A stretch of DNA of 6,182 nucleotides from Gammaproteobacteria bacterium (GTDB lineage: Bacteria > Pseudomonadota > Gammaproteobacteria > Pseudomonadales > Pseudomonadaceae), in the NCBI GenBank assembly GCA_012735335.1, contig JAAYHO010000241.1, positions 1-6,182 on the forward strand. The letters run 5' to 3'. Position numbers and translations under genes: made by a program. Below are positions 1 to 5,985 of this stretch, piece by piece. The notes below the pieces were generated by a model. The model did no database searches and was not told the origin of the DNA. It saw only the letters and a list, made by a program, of their open reading frames with translations. The first letter of the stretch is position 1; the number at the start of each line of letters is the position of its first letter.

Positions 1-542
1 CCGCCGCACTGCTTGGACTGGACAGCCGGGTGGCAACCTTCGCCGTGCAGCGGGATATCAACCGCTTCCCCAGCGAGCCGCTGATGGCAGTGCTGCCCGG
101 AGTGGCGCTGCAGGAGCTATGGAGCCTGCTGGGTGTGGCCGAGAAGGCGCTGTTCGTGGTCTCGGTATTCGTCGTGCTGACCGGGCTGGTCGGCATGCTC
201 ACGGCAATCCTCGCCAGTCTCAACGAACGCCGCCGGGAGATGGCCATCCTGCGTTCGGTGGGTGCCCGACCCCGGCACATCTTCACCCTGCTGTTGCTGG
301 AGGCCTTCGGCCTGGCGCTGGCCGGGGTGCTGCTCGGTCTGGGACTGATGTATCTGGCCCTGTGGCTGGCGCAACCGCTGATCCTCTCACAGTACGGACT
401 GTTCATCCCGATCACCGCTCCCGGACGCTGGGATTGGACACTGCTTGGAGCTATCCTGCTGGCGGCCATCGTCATGGGCGCAGTACCGGCCTGGCGGGCC
501 TACCGACAATCCCTGATCGACGGCCTGTCGATCCGCACCTGA
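1..542 (+). CDS. FtsX/MacB-type ABC transporter permease, C-terminal part (5' end outside window)
   Basis: The reading frame is open from base 3 to a TGA at 540-542, giving the last 179 residues of a membrane protein. An internal GTG at position 30 is only a codon, because the frame continues upstream of it. Visible parts are a periplasmic end segment, a first membrane helix (about fragment residues 48-71), then the cytoplasmic loop ERRREMAILRSVGA (about nt 225-266), which is the hallmark of FtsX/MacB/LolC permeases. Two more hydrophobic stretches follow (about 91-121 and 146-165) and the typical ending VPAWRAYRQS. The next gene encodes a DUF3299 protein. That pairing matches the P. aeruginosa PA4065-PA4066 arrangement, part of a zinc-limitation-responsive cluster (family knowledge). 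The partner ATPase and a His-rich periplasmic protein would lie upstream. FtsX-type permeases usually export or transmit force rather than import, so the transport direction is open. The family call is secure; the zinc role is inferred from neighbours. Confidence 0.88.
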   Translation, partial: AALLGLDSRVATFAVQRDINRFPSEPLMAVLPGVALQELWSLLGVAEKALFVVSVFVVLTGLVGMLTAILASLNERRREMAILRSVGARPRHIFTLLLLEAFGLALAGVLLGLGLMYLALWLAQPLILSQYGLFIPITAPGRWDWTLLGAILLAAIVMGAVPAWRAYRQSLIDGLSIRT

Positions 543-553
543 ATGGAAACACT

Positions 554-1072
554 ATGCGACGGAGCCTGTGCCTGCTGATCGCCAGCCTGCTGCTGGGCAA
601 CACCCAACTGGCGGCAGCGCCGGTGGAAATCGCCTGGGAGGAGCTGGTCCCCCCGGAGCTGCGGGAGCTGCAGGAGATCCCGCTGCCGGTACACGACATC
701 GGCGACCTGGGCGAATTCGGCGAGGAACTGCAGGGCGCGGCGGCCGCCCAGATGGAACCGGCAGCGCCGATCGTCCCCGGCATGGACGGACGGCACATCA
801 GGCTGCCCGGCTACATAGTGCCGCTGGGCATTACCGAGGCGATGGAGGTGGAGGAGTTTCTGCTGGTACCCTACTTCGGTGCCTGCATCCATGTACCGCC
901 ACCCCCATCCAACCAGATCGTGCATGTACGCAGTAACACCGGCATCCGGCTGGACGAGCTGTACCAGCCGTTCTGGATCACCGGTGTGGTACAGGTGGAG
1001 CATATGCAGAGCGAGCTGGCCAACGCTGGCTACCGTATCCACGGCGCCAGCGTTGAGCCTTATGTGTATTGA
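554..1072 (+). CDS. secreted DUF3299 protein (PA4066-like), last gene of zinc-type ABC cluster
   Basis: This encodes 172 residues. ATG at 554 is chosen because it directly precedes a signal peptide (MRRS, then a hydrophobic core, likely cut after Ala22 in LAAA-PV); the open frame further upstream only shadows the permease gene. A weak GGAA lies 6 bases before it. The mature protein carries the DUF3299 signature: PGYIVPLG (85-92), LLVPYFGACIHVPPPP (103-118), NQIVHV (120-125) and a C-terminal GYRIHGASVEPY (159-170). Cys111, His113 and His124 are the evident metal- or redox-candidate residues. It should act in the periplasm. The biochemical role of DUF3299 is not established. It follows the permease after 11 bases on the same strand, so the two are very likely co-transcribed, as in the P. 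aeruginosa PA4063-PA4066 cluster that responds to zinc starvation. Its stop is one base from the stop of the convergent TPR gene. Family assignment is strong; a part in zinc handling is inference. Confidence 0.88.
   Translation: MRRSLCLLIASLLLGNTQLAAAPVEIAWEELVPPELRELQEIPLPVHDIGDLGEFGEELQGAAAAQMEPAAPIVPGMDGRHIRLPGYIVPLGITEAMEVEEFLLVPYFGACIHVPPPPSNQIVHVRSNTGIRLDELYQPFWITGVVQVEHMQSELANAGYRIHGASVEPYVY
1021..1055. terminator. 10-bp inverted repeat near the convergence point; possible bidirectional terminator
   Basis: CAACGCTGGC at 1021-1030 is repeated in perfect inversion as GCCAGCGTTG at 1046-1055. The 15-base spacer can itself pair (CCGT 1033-1036 with ACGG 1041-1044), giving a long stem with an ATCC tetraloop. 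It lies inside the last codons of the DUF3299 gene, 17 bases before its stop, and 18 bases past the stop of the convergent TPR gene. On the + strand it is followed by a loosely T-rich stretch (TTATGTGTATT). On the - strand there is no T-run. The pairing is visible in the sequence; termination is inferred from its position between two convergent operons with no intergenic space. Confidence 0.4.
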
Positions 1073-1073
1073 T

Positions 1074-2183
1074 CTAACTGTTGTTCTCGATGGCCGAGCG
1101 GGCGTAGCCTTCCCACTGGCGGATCAGCTGGCGTTGCTGGCTGCTGGCCCCGCTCTGGGCCCGTTTGAGGGTGCCCAGCAGCTCTGACCAGTCGCCATCC
1201 TCCAACTGCATCCCGGCCAGCCGCAGCCAGTGATCGGCGCGGTCGCTGCCATTGGCCAGCGCCGCCCAGGCACTGCGCGCACGGTCCCGATCCCGGGCCA
1301 GGGTCCACAACTGGGCCAGACGCTCCTGGCGTGCCGCATCAGCGGGCAGCAGACGCTGGCTGATCAGCTCCTCCAGCAAGCGGGCCGCCTGCCAGGGCGC
1401 ACCGGCACTGACCTGCAGGGCAACCAGATTGTCCAGGTCGCGCTGGTTCAGCCCCATACCACCCTCATGGGCCAGCCGCAGGGTCGCGGCAGCGGCGCGC
1501 TGCTCACCGGCCTGACTCTGCAGGCCAGCCAGTTGCCGCCAGTGTTCGGCCTTGTTCGGGCTGCGCTTGAGCAACACCTTCTGCCACTGGGCGGCACGAC
1601 CGTACTGGCCCTGCTCGTAGCTCATGCCCACCAGCAACTGATACCAGACATCCGCCGCCCCGGCATTGGCCTTGACCACCTGCTCGGCCAGCGGAATAGC
1701 CTTGCGGTACTCGCGCATGCGGCTGTAGCACTGCACCAGCAACTGGGTCTGTTCCAGGGTCAGGCTGGCCTGTTGGCGCTCGCGCTCCAGCAGTCTGGCC
1801 GCTTCGCCATACTGCTCCTGAGCGGCCAGCAGCTGGGCCAGGTTGAGGCGATCCTGACGGGCCGCTTCGGCATCCAGCTTGTCGTGGGCCTGTGCCTTGC
1901 GCAGCCAGTCGATGGCCGCCGGATACTGCTCGGCGCTGATCGCCAGATAGCCCAGCCGCTGCTGAATCAGCGCCAGCTCCAGACTGCCGGCCGCGGCCTT
2001 GTCCAGCGCGCCGTTGAGCGCCGCGCGGGCCTGGGCCAGATCGCCCTTCTGCTGCGCCTGCTGAGCGTTGTTCAGCGCGGTGAAGACTGCCGGATTGATT
2101 GCCTGCTGCGCCAGCAGCAGTGTCGGTGACAGCAGCAGTGCCAGCCCCAGCAGGGCATGACGACATTGTCGGACAACAGCCAT
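1074..2183 (-). CDS. exported TPR-repeat protein, distal gene of TonB2/TtpC operon
   Basis: This encodes 369 residues from ATG 2183 and ends in TAG. It begins with a signal peptide (Arg5/Arg8, a hydrophobic core at 10-24, likely cut after Ala25 in LLA-QQ), so it should be periplasmic. The rest is almost all helical. TPR-like pairs, with small residues and the G-x-Y/A pattern, are visible near 36-60, 70-100, 112-135, 145-172, 178-209 (YEQGQYGRAAQW) and 211-239, with a possible further one near 318-345. There is no catalytic motif. A TPR protein at the end of the TonB2 cluster is also known in Vibrio, where its role is poorly defined; an assembly scaffold or contact with TonB2/TtpC is inference. 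The start is uncertain: GTG 2189 overlaps the tonB2 stop by 4 bases (GTGA), while ATG 2183 lies 2 bases beyond it with GGAGG about 10 bases upstream. ATG was preferred. The two choices differ by only two residues. Confidence 0.85.
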   Translation of the reverse strand: MAVVRQCRHALLGLALLLSPTLLLAQQAINPAVFTALNNAQQAQQKGDLAQARAALNGALDKAAAGSLELALIQQRLGYLAISAEQYPAAIDWLRKAQAHDKLDAEAARQDRLNLAQLLAAQEQYGEAARLLERERQQASLTLEQTQLLVQCYSRMREYRKAIPLAEQVVKANAGAADVWYQLLVGMSYEQGQYGRAAQWQKVLLKRSPNKAEHWRQLAGLQSQAGEQRAAAATLRLAHEGGMGLNQRDLDNLVALQVSAGAPWQAARLLEELISQRLLPADAARQERLAQLWTLARDRDRARSAWAALANGSDRADHWLRLAGMQLEDGDWSELLGTLKRAQSGASSQQRQLIRQWEGYARSAIENNS

Positions 2184-2185
2184 GA

Positions 2186-2881
2186 TCACCTTCCCTCCAG
2201 ACGGAAATACAAGGTCTTGGTCGCTTCCCGCGCTACCGGCTGACCATTCTCCCGACGCGGGGCAAAGCGCCAGCGTCCAGCGGCACGGCGGGCCTCACGC
2301 TCGAATATGCCTCTCGGCTCGGCGTGGGTCACACGTAGATTATCCACCCGGCCATCAGCGGTAATGGTAAAGGCCAGAGTCACTTCGCCTTCGATCCCGG
2401 CGGTCAGCGCCCGCTGCGGGTAGTTCGGCGGAATATCCACCAGCGGCGTCACTTCCTCGGCGGTGGACGGGCCCGAAGCTGCCGGTGCCGCTGACGCTGC
2501 CGCCGGCGCGGCAGGTGCGACCACCGCTGGCGCCTCGGCGGCGGTGAGTCCGCTGAGCGACGGGGTGACCGCAATACTGATCCCCTGGGTCGGCAGATTG
2601 GGCACCGCGATATTCAACTGCACATTGGTCGCCAGCTGCGGTTGCTGCACTGCGCTCGGCGGCGTCGGCACCTCGGGCGGCTGCGGCCGTTCGGGTGCTT
2701 CGCGCTGCTGCCGCTGGCGACCATCGCTCTGGGTGTCGGACACGCTGCGCACAAAGCTGATCCGCGCCAGCTCACTGCTCTGCTCGCGGTTGTCCTGCGG
2801 CGGCATGACCAGCGCGATCATCACGGCAAACAGCGCCAGCGCAACCAGCAGGCCACCGCCGAAGCTGACCAGCAACCGCAT
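2186..2881 (-). CDS. tonB2: TonB2-family energy transducer
   Basis: This encodes 231 residues. One N-terminal membrane anchor (about 5-26) is followed by ISFVRSVSD (41-49) and a basic, proline-rich spacer (about 55-80, including PERPQPPEVPTPP), as in Vibrio-type TonB2 proteins. An Ala/Pro/Val-rich low-complexity stretch (112-138) leads to the TonB C-terminal domain (about 148-231). The domain carries the expected run PPNYPQRALTAGIEGEV (151-167), DGRVDNLRV (176-184), FEREARRAAGRWRFAP (193-208), and ends in KTLYFRLEGR. It should span the periplasm and pull on the TonB box of outer-membrane receptors, powered by ExbB2/ExbD2. The start codon overlaps the exbD2 stop by one base (TGATG), with GGAG 7 bases upstream inside exbD2, which indicates translational coupling. 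No receptor is fully visible in the window, so the substrate is unknown. The family call is secure. Confidence 0.95.
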   Translation of the reverse strand: MRLLVSFGGGLLVALALFAVMIALVMPPQDNREQSSELARISFVRSVSDTQSDGRQRQQREAPERPQPPEVPTPPSAVQQPQLATNVQLNIAVPNLPTQGISIAVTPSLSGLTAAEAPAVVAPAAPAAASAAPAASGPSTAEEVTPLVDIPPNYPQRALTAGIEGEVTLAFTITADGRVDNLRVTHAEPRGIFEREARRAAGRWRFAPRRENGQPVAREATKTLYFRLEGR

Positions 2882-3294
2882 CAGTAGTCTCCTACGGTAG
2901 CAGCCAGGGCTACATCTTCGACACCGGCCATGCGCACCTGATCCATGACCCGGATCACGGTACCGCTGCGGGCATCCTGGTCAGCCTGCACCACCACACT
3001 GCTGTCCGGCTGATCCACCCGCATACGCTCGACAGCCGCGCGCACGCCACGGATATCCACCTGCTGGCGGTCGATCCAGATCTCGCCGTTGGCATCCACG
3101 GCAATCAGGATATTGCCCTTGGGCTGCTGCTCGGCACTGTCGGCAGTCGGGGTATTGACCTCGATGCCGGTGGTCTTGATGAAGGTGCTGGTGACGATGA
3201 AGAAGATCAGCATGATGAACACCACGTCGAGCATGGGGGTCAGGTCAATGCCGGCCTCTTCGTCGTTACCTGCCGAATATCTGCGCATGCGCAT
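2881..3294 (-). CDS. exbD2: ExbD2 biopolymer transport protein (proton-channel subunit)
   Basis: This encodes 137 residues, a normal length for ExbD/TolR. A short cytoplasmic start (MRMRRYSAGNDEEAG) leads into IDLTPMLDVVFIMLIFFIV (16-34), the single membrane helix. Asp23 is the conserved acidic residue that carries protons in ExbD. The periplasmic ExbD fold follows, with GNILIAVDANGEIWIDRQQV (60-79) and VVVQADQDARSGTVIRVMDQVRMAG (about 100-124). It works with ExbB2 to energise TonB2. The start is ATG 3294, with AGGAAG 8 bases upstream. ATG 3288 is an alternative, two residues shorter, but is worse placed. It starts 12 bases after the exbB2 stop, the only clear gap within the operon, and its TGA overlaps the tonB2 ATG. 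Confidence 0.96.
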   Translation of the reverse strand: MRMRRYSAGNDEEAGIDLTPMLDVVFIMLIFFIVTSTFIKTTGIEVNTPTADSAEQQPKGNILIAVDANGEIWIDRQQVDIRGVRAAVERMRVDQPDSSVVVQADQDARSGTVIRVMDQVRMAGVEDVALAATVGDY

Positions 3295-3306
3295 GTCTAT
3301 TACTTC

Positions 3307-3822
3307 CTATTCGTGACGCAGACGGTCGGATAACCGCTGCATGGCCAGACGCGACTGCGCATCGAGCCGGGCCAGACAAAAGAGTCCACTGATGGCAATC
3401 ACCATCCCGGCCATGGTCGGTACCGTCGCCCGGGATACCCCTCCGGCCATGGCCCGGGGGTTGCCGGTGCCGCTGACCGACAGCACGTCGAATACCTGAA
3501 TCATGCCGCTGACCGTGCCCAGCAGGCCGAGCAGCGGGCACAGGGCGATCAGCACGCGGATCAGCGGCATGAAGCGCTCCAGTCGCTGCCAGGCGACCGA
3601 CAGCCAGGCCTGGCGCACATAGCGTGATGCAGCGCTGGTGCGATCACTGCGGCGCAGCCAGTGCCGCTCCAGTCCGGCAGCCCGCTTGGGAAAGATCCGC
3701 CACAGGTACCAGAGCCGCTCCACCATCAGCGTCCACAGGGCAATGGTGAAGGCCAGGATGGTCCACAGCACCCAGCCGCCGCTGTCCAGAAAATCGCGGA
3801 GCAGCCAGTAGCCTTCACTCAC
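3307..3822 (-). CDS. exbB2: ExbB2, MotA/TolQ/ExbB-family proton-channel protein
   Basis: This encodes 171 residues, the short ExbB2 form. Membrane segments are at about 14-34 (ending WTLMVERLWYL, a family signature), 86-112 (CPLLGLLGTVSGMI, 95-108) and 130-150. AMAGGVSRATVPTMAGMVIAISG (124-146) holds the conserved Thr-bearing, pore-lining helix. With ExbD2 it forms the inner-membrane stator that uses the proton gradient to drive TonB2. The start is not certain: GTG 3822 (chosen, MSEGYW) and GTG 3825 are adjacent. Both lie behind GGAG in the end of ttpC (9 and 6 bases) and overlap ttpC by 8 or 11 bases. TTG 3855 would add an unlikely N-terminus. It ends in TAG and sits between the longer paralogue ttpC and exbD2. 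Confidence 0.93.
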   Translation of the reverse strand: MSEGYWLLRDFLDSGGWVLWTILAFTIALWTLMVERLWYLWRIFPKRAAGLERHWLRRSDRTSAASRYVRQAWLSVAWQRLERFMPLIRVLIALCPLLGLLGTVSGMIQVFDVLSVSGTGNPRAMAGGVSRATVPTMAGMVIAISGLFCLARLDAQSRLAMQRLSDRLRHE

Positions 3823-5161
3823 CACGCTTCGCTCCGGGGTCCAGGTGCAGGGCAATCAGGCCTGCGCTCTGCTGCTCCAGCACCTGAGTCAGCCCCTTGC
3901 TGCGGGCCGCCAGGGTGGCATGCAGGAACAGCAGCGGAATCGCCACCACCAGACCCTGCACCGTGGTGACCAGCGCCTGGGAGATACCCCCGGCCATCAG
4001 TTTCGGATCACTGGTGCCGAACAGGGTGATGGCCTGGAAGGTGACGATCATCCCGGTCACGGTACCCAGCAGACCGAGCAGCGGCGCCACGGCGGCGAAC
4101 AGTTTGATCAGTGCGTTGCCCCTATCCAGCGCGGGGGTTTCCCGCAGGATCGCCTCGTCCAGCTTCAGCTCGAGGGTTTCCAGGTCCTCGAGTTTCGGGT
4201 CACTGCCGATCACCCCGAGAATGCGGCCCAGCGGGTTGTCGTCACGCAGGTTGTCCAGATCGTTGGACTGACGCTTGATCTGTGCGGAAATACGGTACAG
4301 CCAGAACAGTTTGCCCAGCGCTAGCAACAGGCCCAGGGCACCCAGCGCCATGATCACATAACCGACCAGCCCGCCCTGATGCACCCGGTCCATGAAAGAA
4401 GGGCTCTGCTGCATCTGTGCCAGCACGGTACCCCGGGTCGGGTCGACCAGCAGGTCTGCCAGCTCGCTGCGCGGCGCGGCAAAGTCGGCAATCAGATCAC
4501 GGGAACCGGGCTGCTTGTTCAGCACCTGCAGCAGGCCGACCTCGGAGCGATAGCCCAGATACTCATCTCCAGCCAGCGCCACAAAGGGCCCCACCAGCAA
4601 CACCGGAACGTCCTGCTGCTGACCGTCGCGACTGATCACCGGAGCGCCGACGCGGCTGATGCGACCACTGGCCGTCATGTCTTCCTGCAGCATGAACCAG
4701 AACTGTTCGAGGGTTTCCACGGTGGGAATCTGCGCTGCCGAGGCCAGTTTATCCAGCTGCTCCAGACGCTCGGGGAATTGCACGTTGAGCAGCGAGTCCT
4801 GCCACTGGCTGCGGGTGTCCGAGGCGGTCTGACGTACCACTCCGAACAGCTCGCCCAGATAACCGCTGCGCTGCTTCATTTCCACTTCGGTATCGGCCAG
4901 CGCCTGCTCCAGACGGTCGAATTCGGCCTTGAGCTGGTCAGCCTCGGCCTTGATCGGAGCCAACTCACGCTCGGCCTGCTGCATCAGCTGCTGCTGATTG
5001 TCCCGCTCACGCAGGAAAGCCGCCTCGCGCTCGCGCATGGCTGCCTGCTCGGAGCTGCGCAGCTGACGGATATCCTGCAGCAGTTGATCCAGCGAAGCTG
5101 GCTGGGCCAGCGCCAGCGGGCTGGCCAGCACCAGGGTCAGGGCAATCCATAGACGTTTCAT
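3815..5161 (-). CDS. ttpC: TtpC, long ExbB-like protein with exported coiled-coil domain
   Basis: This encodes 448 residues, far longer than the neighbouring ExbB2. It starts with a signal peptide (MKRLW, hydrophobic core, likely cut after Ala19 in LALA-QP). A charged Gln/Glu-rich coiled coil follows (about 22-98) and then a globular periplasmic part (about 100-255, with VLLVGPFVALAGDEYLGY at 187-204). The C-terminal half is a MotA/TolQ/ExbB unit: first helix 263-288, then 352-377 with PLLGLLGTVTGMIVTFQAI (360-378), then GGISQALVTTVQGLVVAIP (391-409). In Vibrio, TtpC is required for function of the TonB2 system and sits in the same gene order (family knowledge). Here it probably bridges the ExbB2/ExbD2 motor to periplasmic partners. 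ATG 5161 overlaps the DUF3450 stop (ATGA), with GGGAG 7 bases upstream. Its 3' end contains the exbB2 ribosome site and starts. Confidence 0.93.
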   Translation of the reverse strand: MKRLWIALTLVLASPLALAQPASLDQLLQDIRQLRSSEQAAMREREAAFLRERDNQQQLMQQAERELAPIKAEADQLKAEFDRLEQALADTEVEMKQRSGYLGELFGVVRQTASDTRSQWQDSLLNVQFPERLEQLDKLASAAQIPTVETLEQFWFMLQEDMTASGRISRVGAPVISRDGQQQDVPVLLVGPFVALAGDEYLGYRSEVGLLQVLNKQPGSRDLIADFAAPRSELADLLVDPTRGTVLAQMQQSPSFMDRVHQGGLVGYVIMALGALGLLLALGKLFWLYRISAQIKRQSNDLDNLRDDNPLGRILGVIGSDPKLEDLETLELKLDEAILRETPALDRGNALIKLFAAVAPLLGLLGTVTGMIVTFQAITLFGTSDPKLMAGGISQALVTTVQGLVVAIPLLFLHATLAARSKGLTQVLEQQSAGLIALHLDPGAKRGE

Positions 5162-5925
5162 TGTGCAGCTCCCTGTTCACTGACCGGTGGCAAAGGCAGA
5201 CGCAGCAAGGCTGGAGTCTGCTGCTGGCGGGCCATGTTCAATCCCTGTTGCAGGGTGCGGTTGTAGCTGGCAGGCAACGGCTGCCACTGGCGGGCGGTAT
5301 TGTTCCAGTAACCCTGGGTATGGCCATCCAGGGTCTGATAGAACAGCATCAGGCGACCCAGGCGCAGGAATTCAACCACCCGCTGGCTGCCGTCCACGTC
5401 CAGGCTGCCGCGCCAGGCTTCCAGGGTCCGACCGTAGTCACTCTCGATCTGGTAGGCCTCCAGCACCCGGCGGTATTTCTCCGCCACGGTGACTTCCGGG
5501 CGAACCATCAGCTCCTTGAGCTGGGCCAGACGGTCAGCGCGCTCGTCTTCGAGGAAGGGCACATCCAGTTCGATGAACTGCTCCAGCGAGCTGAGCATGC
5601 GCTGCAGCAGCGGCATGACCTCGGCCTGGGTTTCCTCGATGGTCGCCAGCTGCGCCTGCAGCTCGTCCAGCTCGCGGCGCTGGGACTCGACCATCCGGGC
5701 CAGTTGCTTGTTGTAGTCAGCCAGCTGATCCTTCTGCTGGATGGCGTGACGATAACGGTTCAGCGCCTCCCGCGTTGCATCATCCAGTTGATCGATGCGC
5801 TGCTGGGACCGCTGCGCTTCGCTCATCAGTGCTTCACCTTCAGCCATCGCCTGATCACCGGCGTTCTGCGCCAGCACCAGACCGGGCAACAGTCCTGCCA
5901 TCAGGATTATCCAAACCGCTCTCAT
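5158..5925 (-). CDS. exported DUF3450 coiled-coil protein, first gene of TonB2/TtpC operon
   Basis: This encodes 255 residues. ATG 5925 is chosen over an in-frame ATG 6027 because a signal peptide begins exactly there (MRAVW, hydrophobic core, likely cut after Ala19 in VLA-QN), GGAG lies 6 bases upstream, and the predicted promoter lies between the two ATGs. A long coiled coil (about 25-110) is followed by the DUF3450 signature: LEQFIELDVPFL (114-125), EKYRRVLEAYQIESDYGRT (149-167) and a C-terminal part with GRLMLFYQTLDG (190-201) and GYWN (205-208). The function is unknown; the protein should be periplasmic. The family occurs next to ttpC in Vibrio-type TonB2 operons. Since both it and TtpC expose coiled coils in the periplasm, direct contact between them is a reasonable inference. 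Its TGA overlaps the ttpC ATG by 4 bases. It is the first gene behind a Fur-like promoter. Confidence 0.92.
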   Translation of the reverse strand: MRAVWIILMAGLLPGLVLAQNAGDQAMAEGEALMSEAQRSQQRIDQLDDATREALNRYRHAIQQKDQLADYNKQLARMVESQRRELDELQAQLATIEETQAEVMPLLQRMLSSLEQFIELDVPFLEDERADRLAQLKELMVRPEVTVAEKYRRVLEAYQIESDYGRTLEAWRGSLDVDGSQRVVEFLRLGRLMLFYQTLDGHTQGYWNNTARQWQPLPASYNRTLQQGLNMARQQQTPALLRLPLPPVSEQGAAQ

Positions 5926-5931
5926 CGGTAT

Positions 5932-5935
5932 CTCC
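5932..5935 (-). promoter_or_regulatory. ribosome binding site deciding the DUF3450 start
   Basis: GGAG (within GGCGGAGA) lies 6 bases before ATG 5925. The longer in-frame start at 6027 would place the -35, -10 and Fur-like site inside the coding region, so this site supports the shorter protein. Confidence 0.75.
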
Positions 5936-5941
5936 GCCAAC

Positions 5942-5955
5942 GGCAGGGAACTGCC
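5942..5955 (-). promoter_or_regulatory. small hairpin in the predicted leader of the TonB2 operon
   Basis: In the - strand transcript GGCAG and CTGCC form a 5-bp stem around TTCC, located between the predicted transcription start (near 5967) and the ribosome site at 5932-5935. It is short and GC-rich. It might protect the 5' end or be chance; no known riboswitch is recognised. Confidence 0.3.
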
Positions 5956-5966
5956 CCGCCACAAAA

Positions 5967-5985
5967 GAGAAGCATTATCATCCTC
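5967..5985 (-). promoter_or_regulatory. candidate Fur box overlapping the operon -10
   Basis: Read on the - strand the 19-mer GAGGATGATAATGCTTCTC matches the Fur consensus GATAATGATAATCATTATC at 14 of 19 positions. In the 7-1-7 view the left heptamer TGATAAT is perfect and the right one matches at 4 of 7. It covers the predicted -10 hexamer and start point of the operon, the classic place for iron-dependent repression. A TonB system is a typical Fur target. Binding is inferred, not shown. Confidence 0.55.

Noticed and set aside
119..553. Upstream extension of the DUF3299 frame to 119
   Set aside because: It only overlaps the permease gene out of frame. The signal peptide begins at ATG 554, so the extension is not translated.
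1146..1161. GGCCC/GGGCC hairpin followed by TTT on the + strand as a terminator for the zinc-type cluster
   Set aside because: It has only a 5-bp stem and three Ts, lies well inside the TPR gene, and is weaker than the 10-bp repeat at 1021-1055.
1230..2129. Long open frame (299 codons) on the + strand opposite the TPR gene
   Set aside because: The - strand frame has a signal peptide, TPR periodicity and operon context. The + strand product is a Gln/Leu-rich shadow with no domain, as expected in GC-rich DNA.
4379..5152. Open frame of 257 codons on the + strand opposite ttpC
   Set aside because: It is a shadow of the Gln/Glu/Leu-rich TtpC coding strand, with no ribosome site or recognisable fold.
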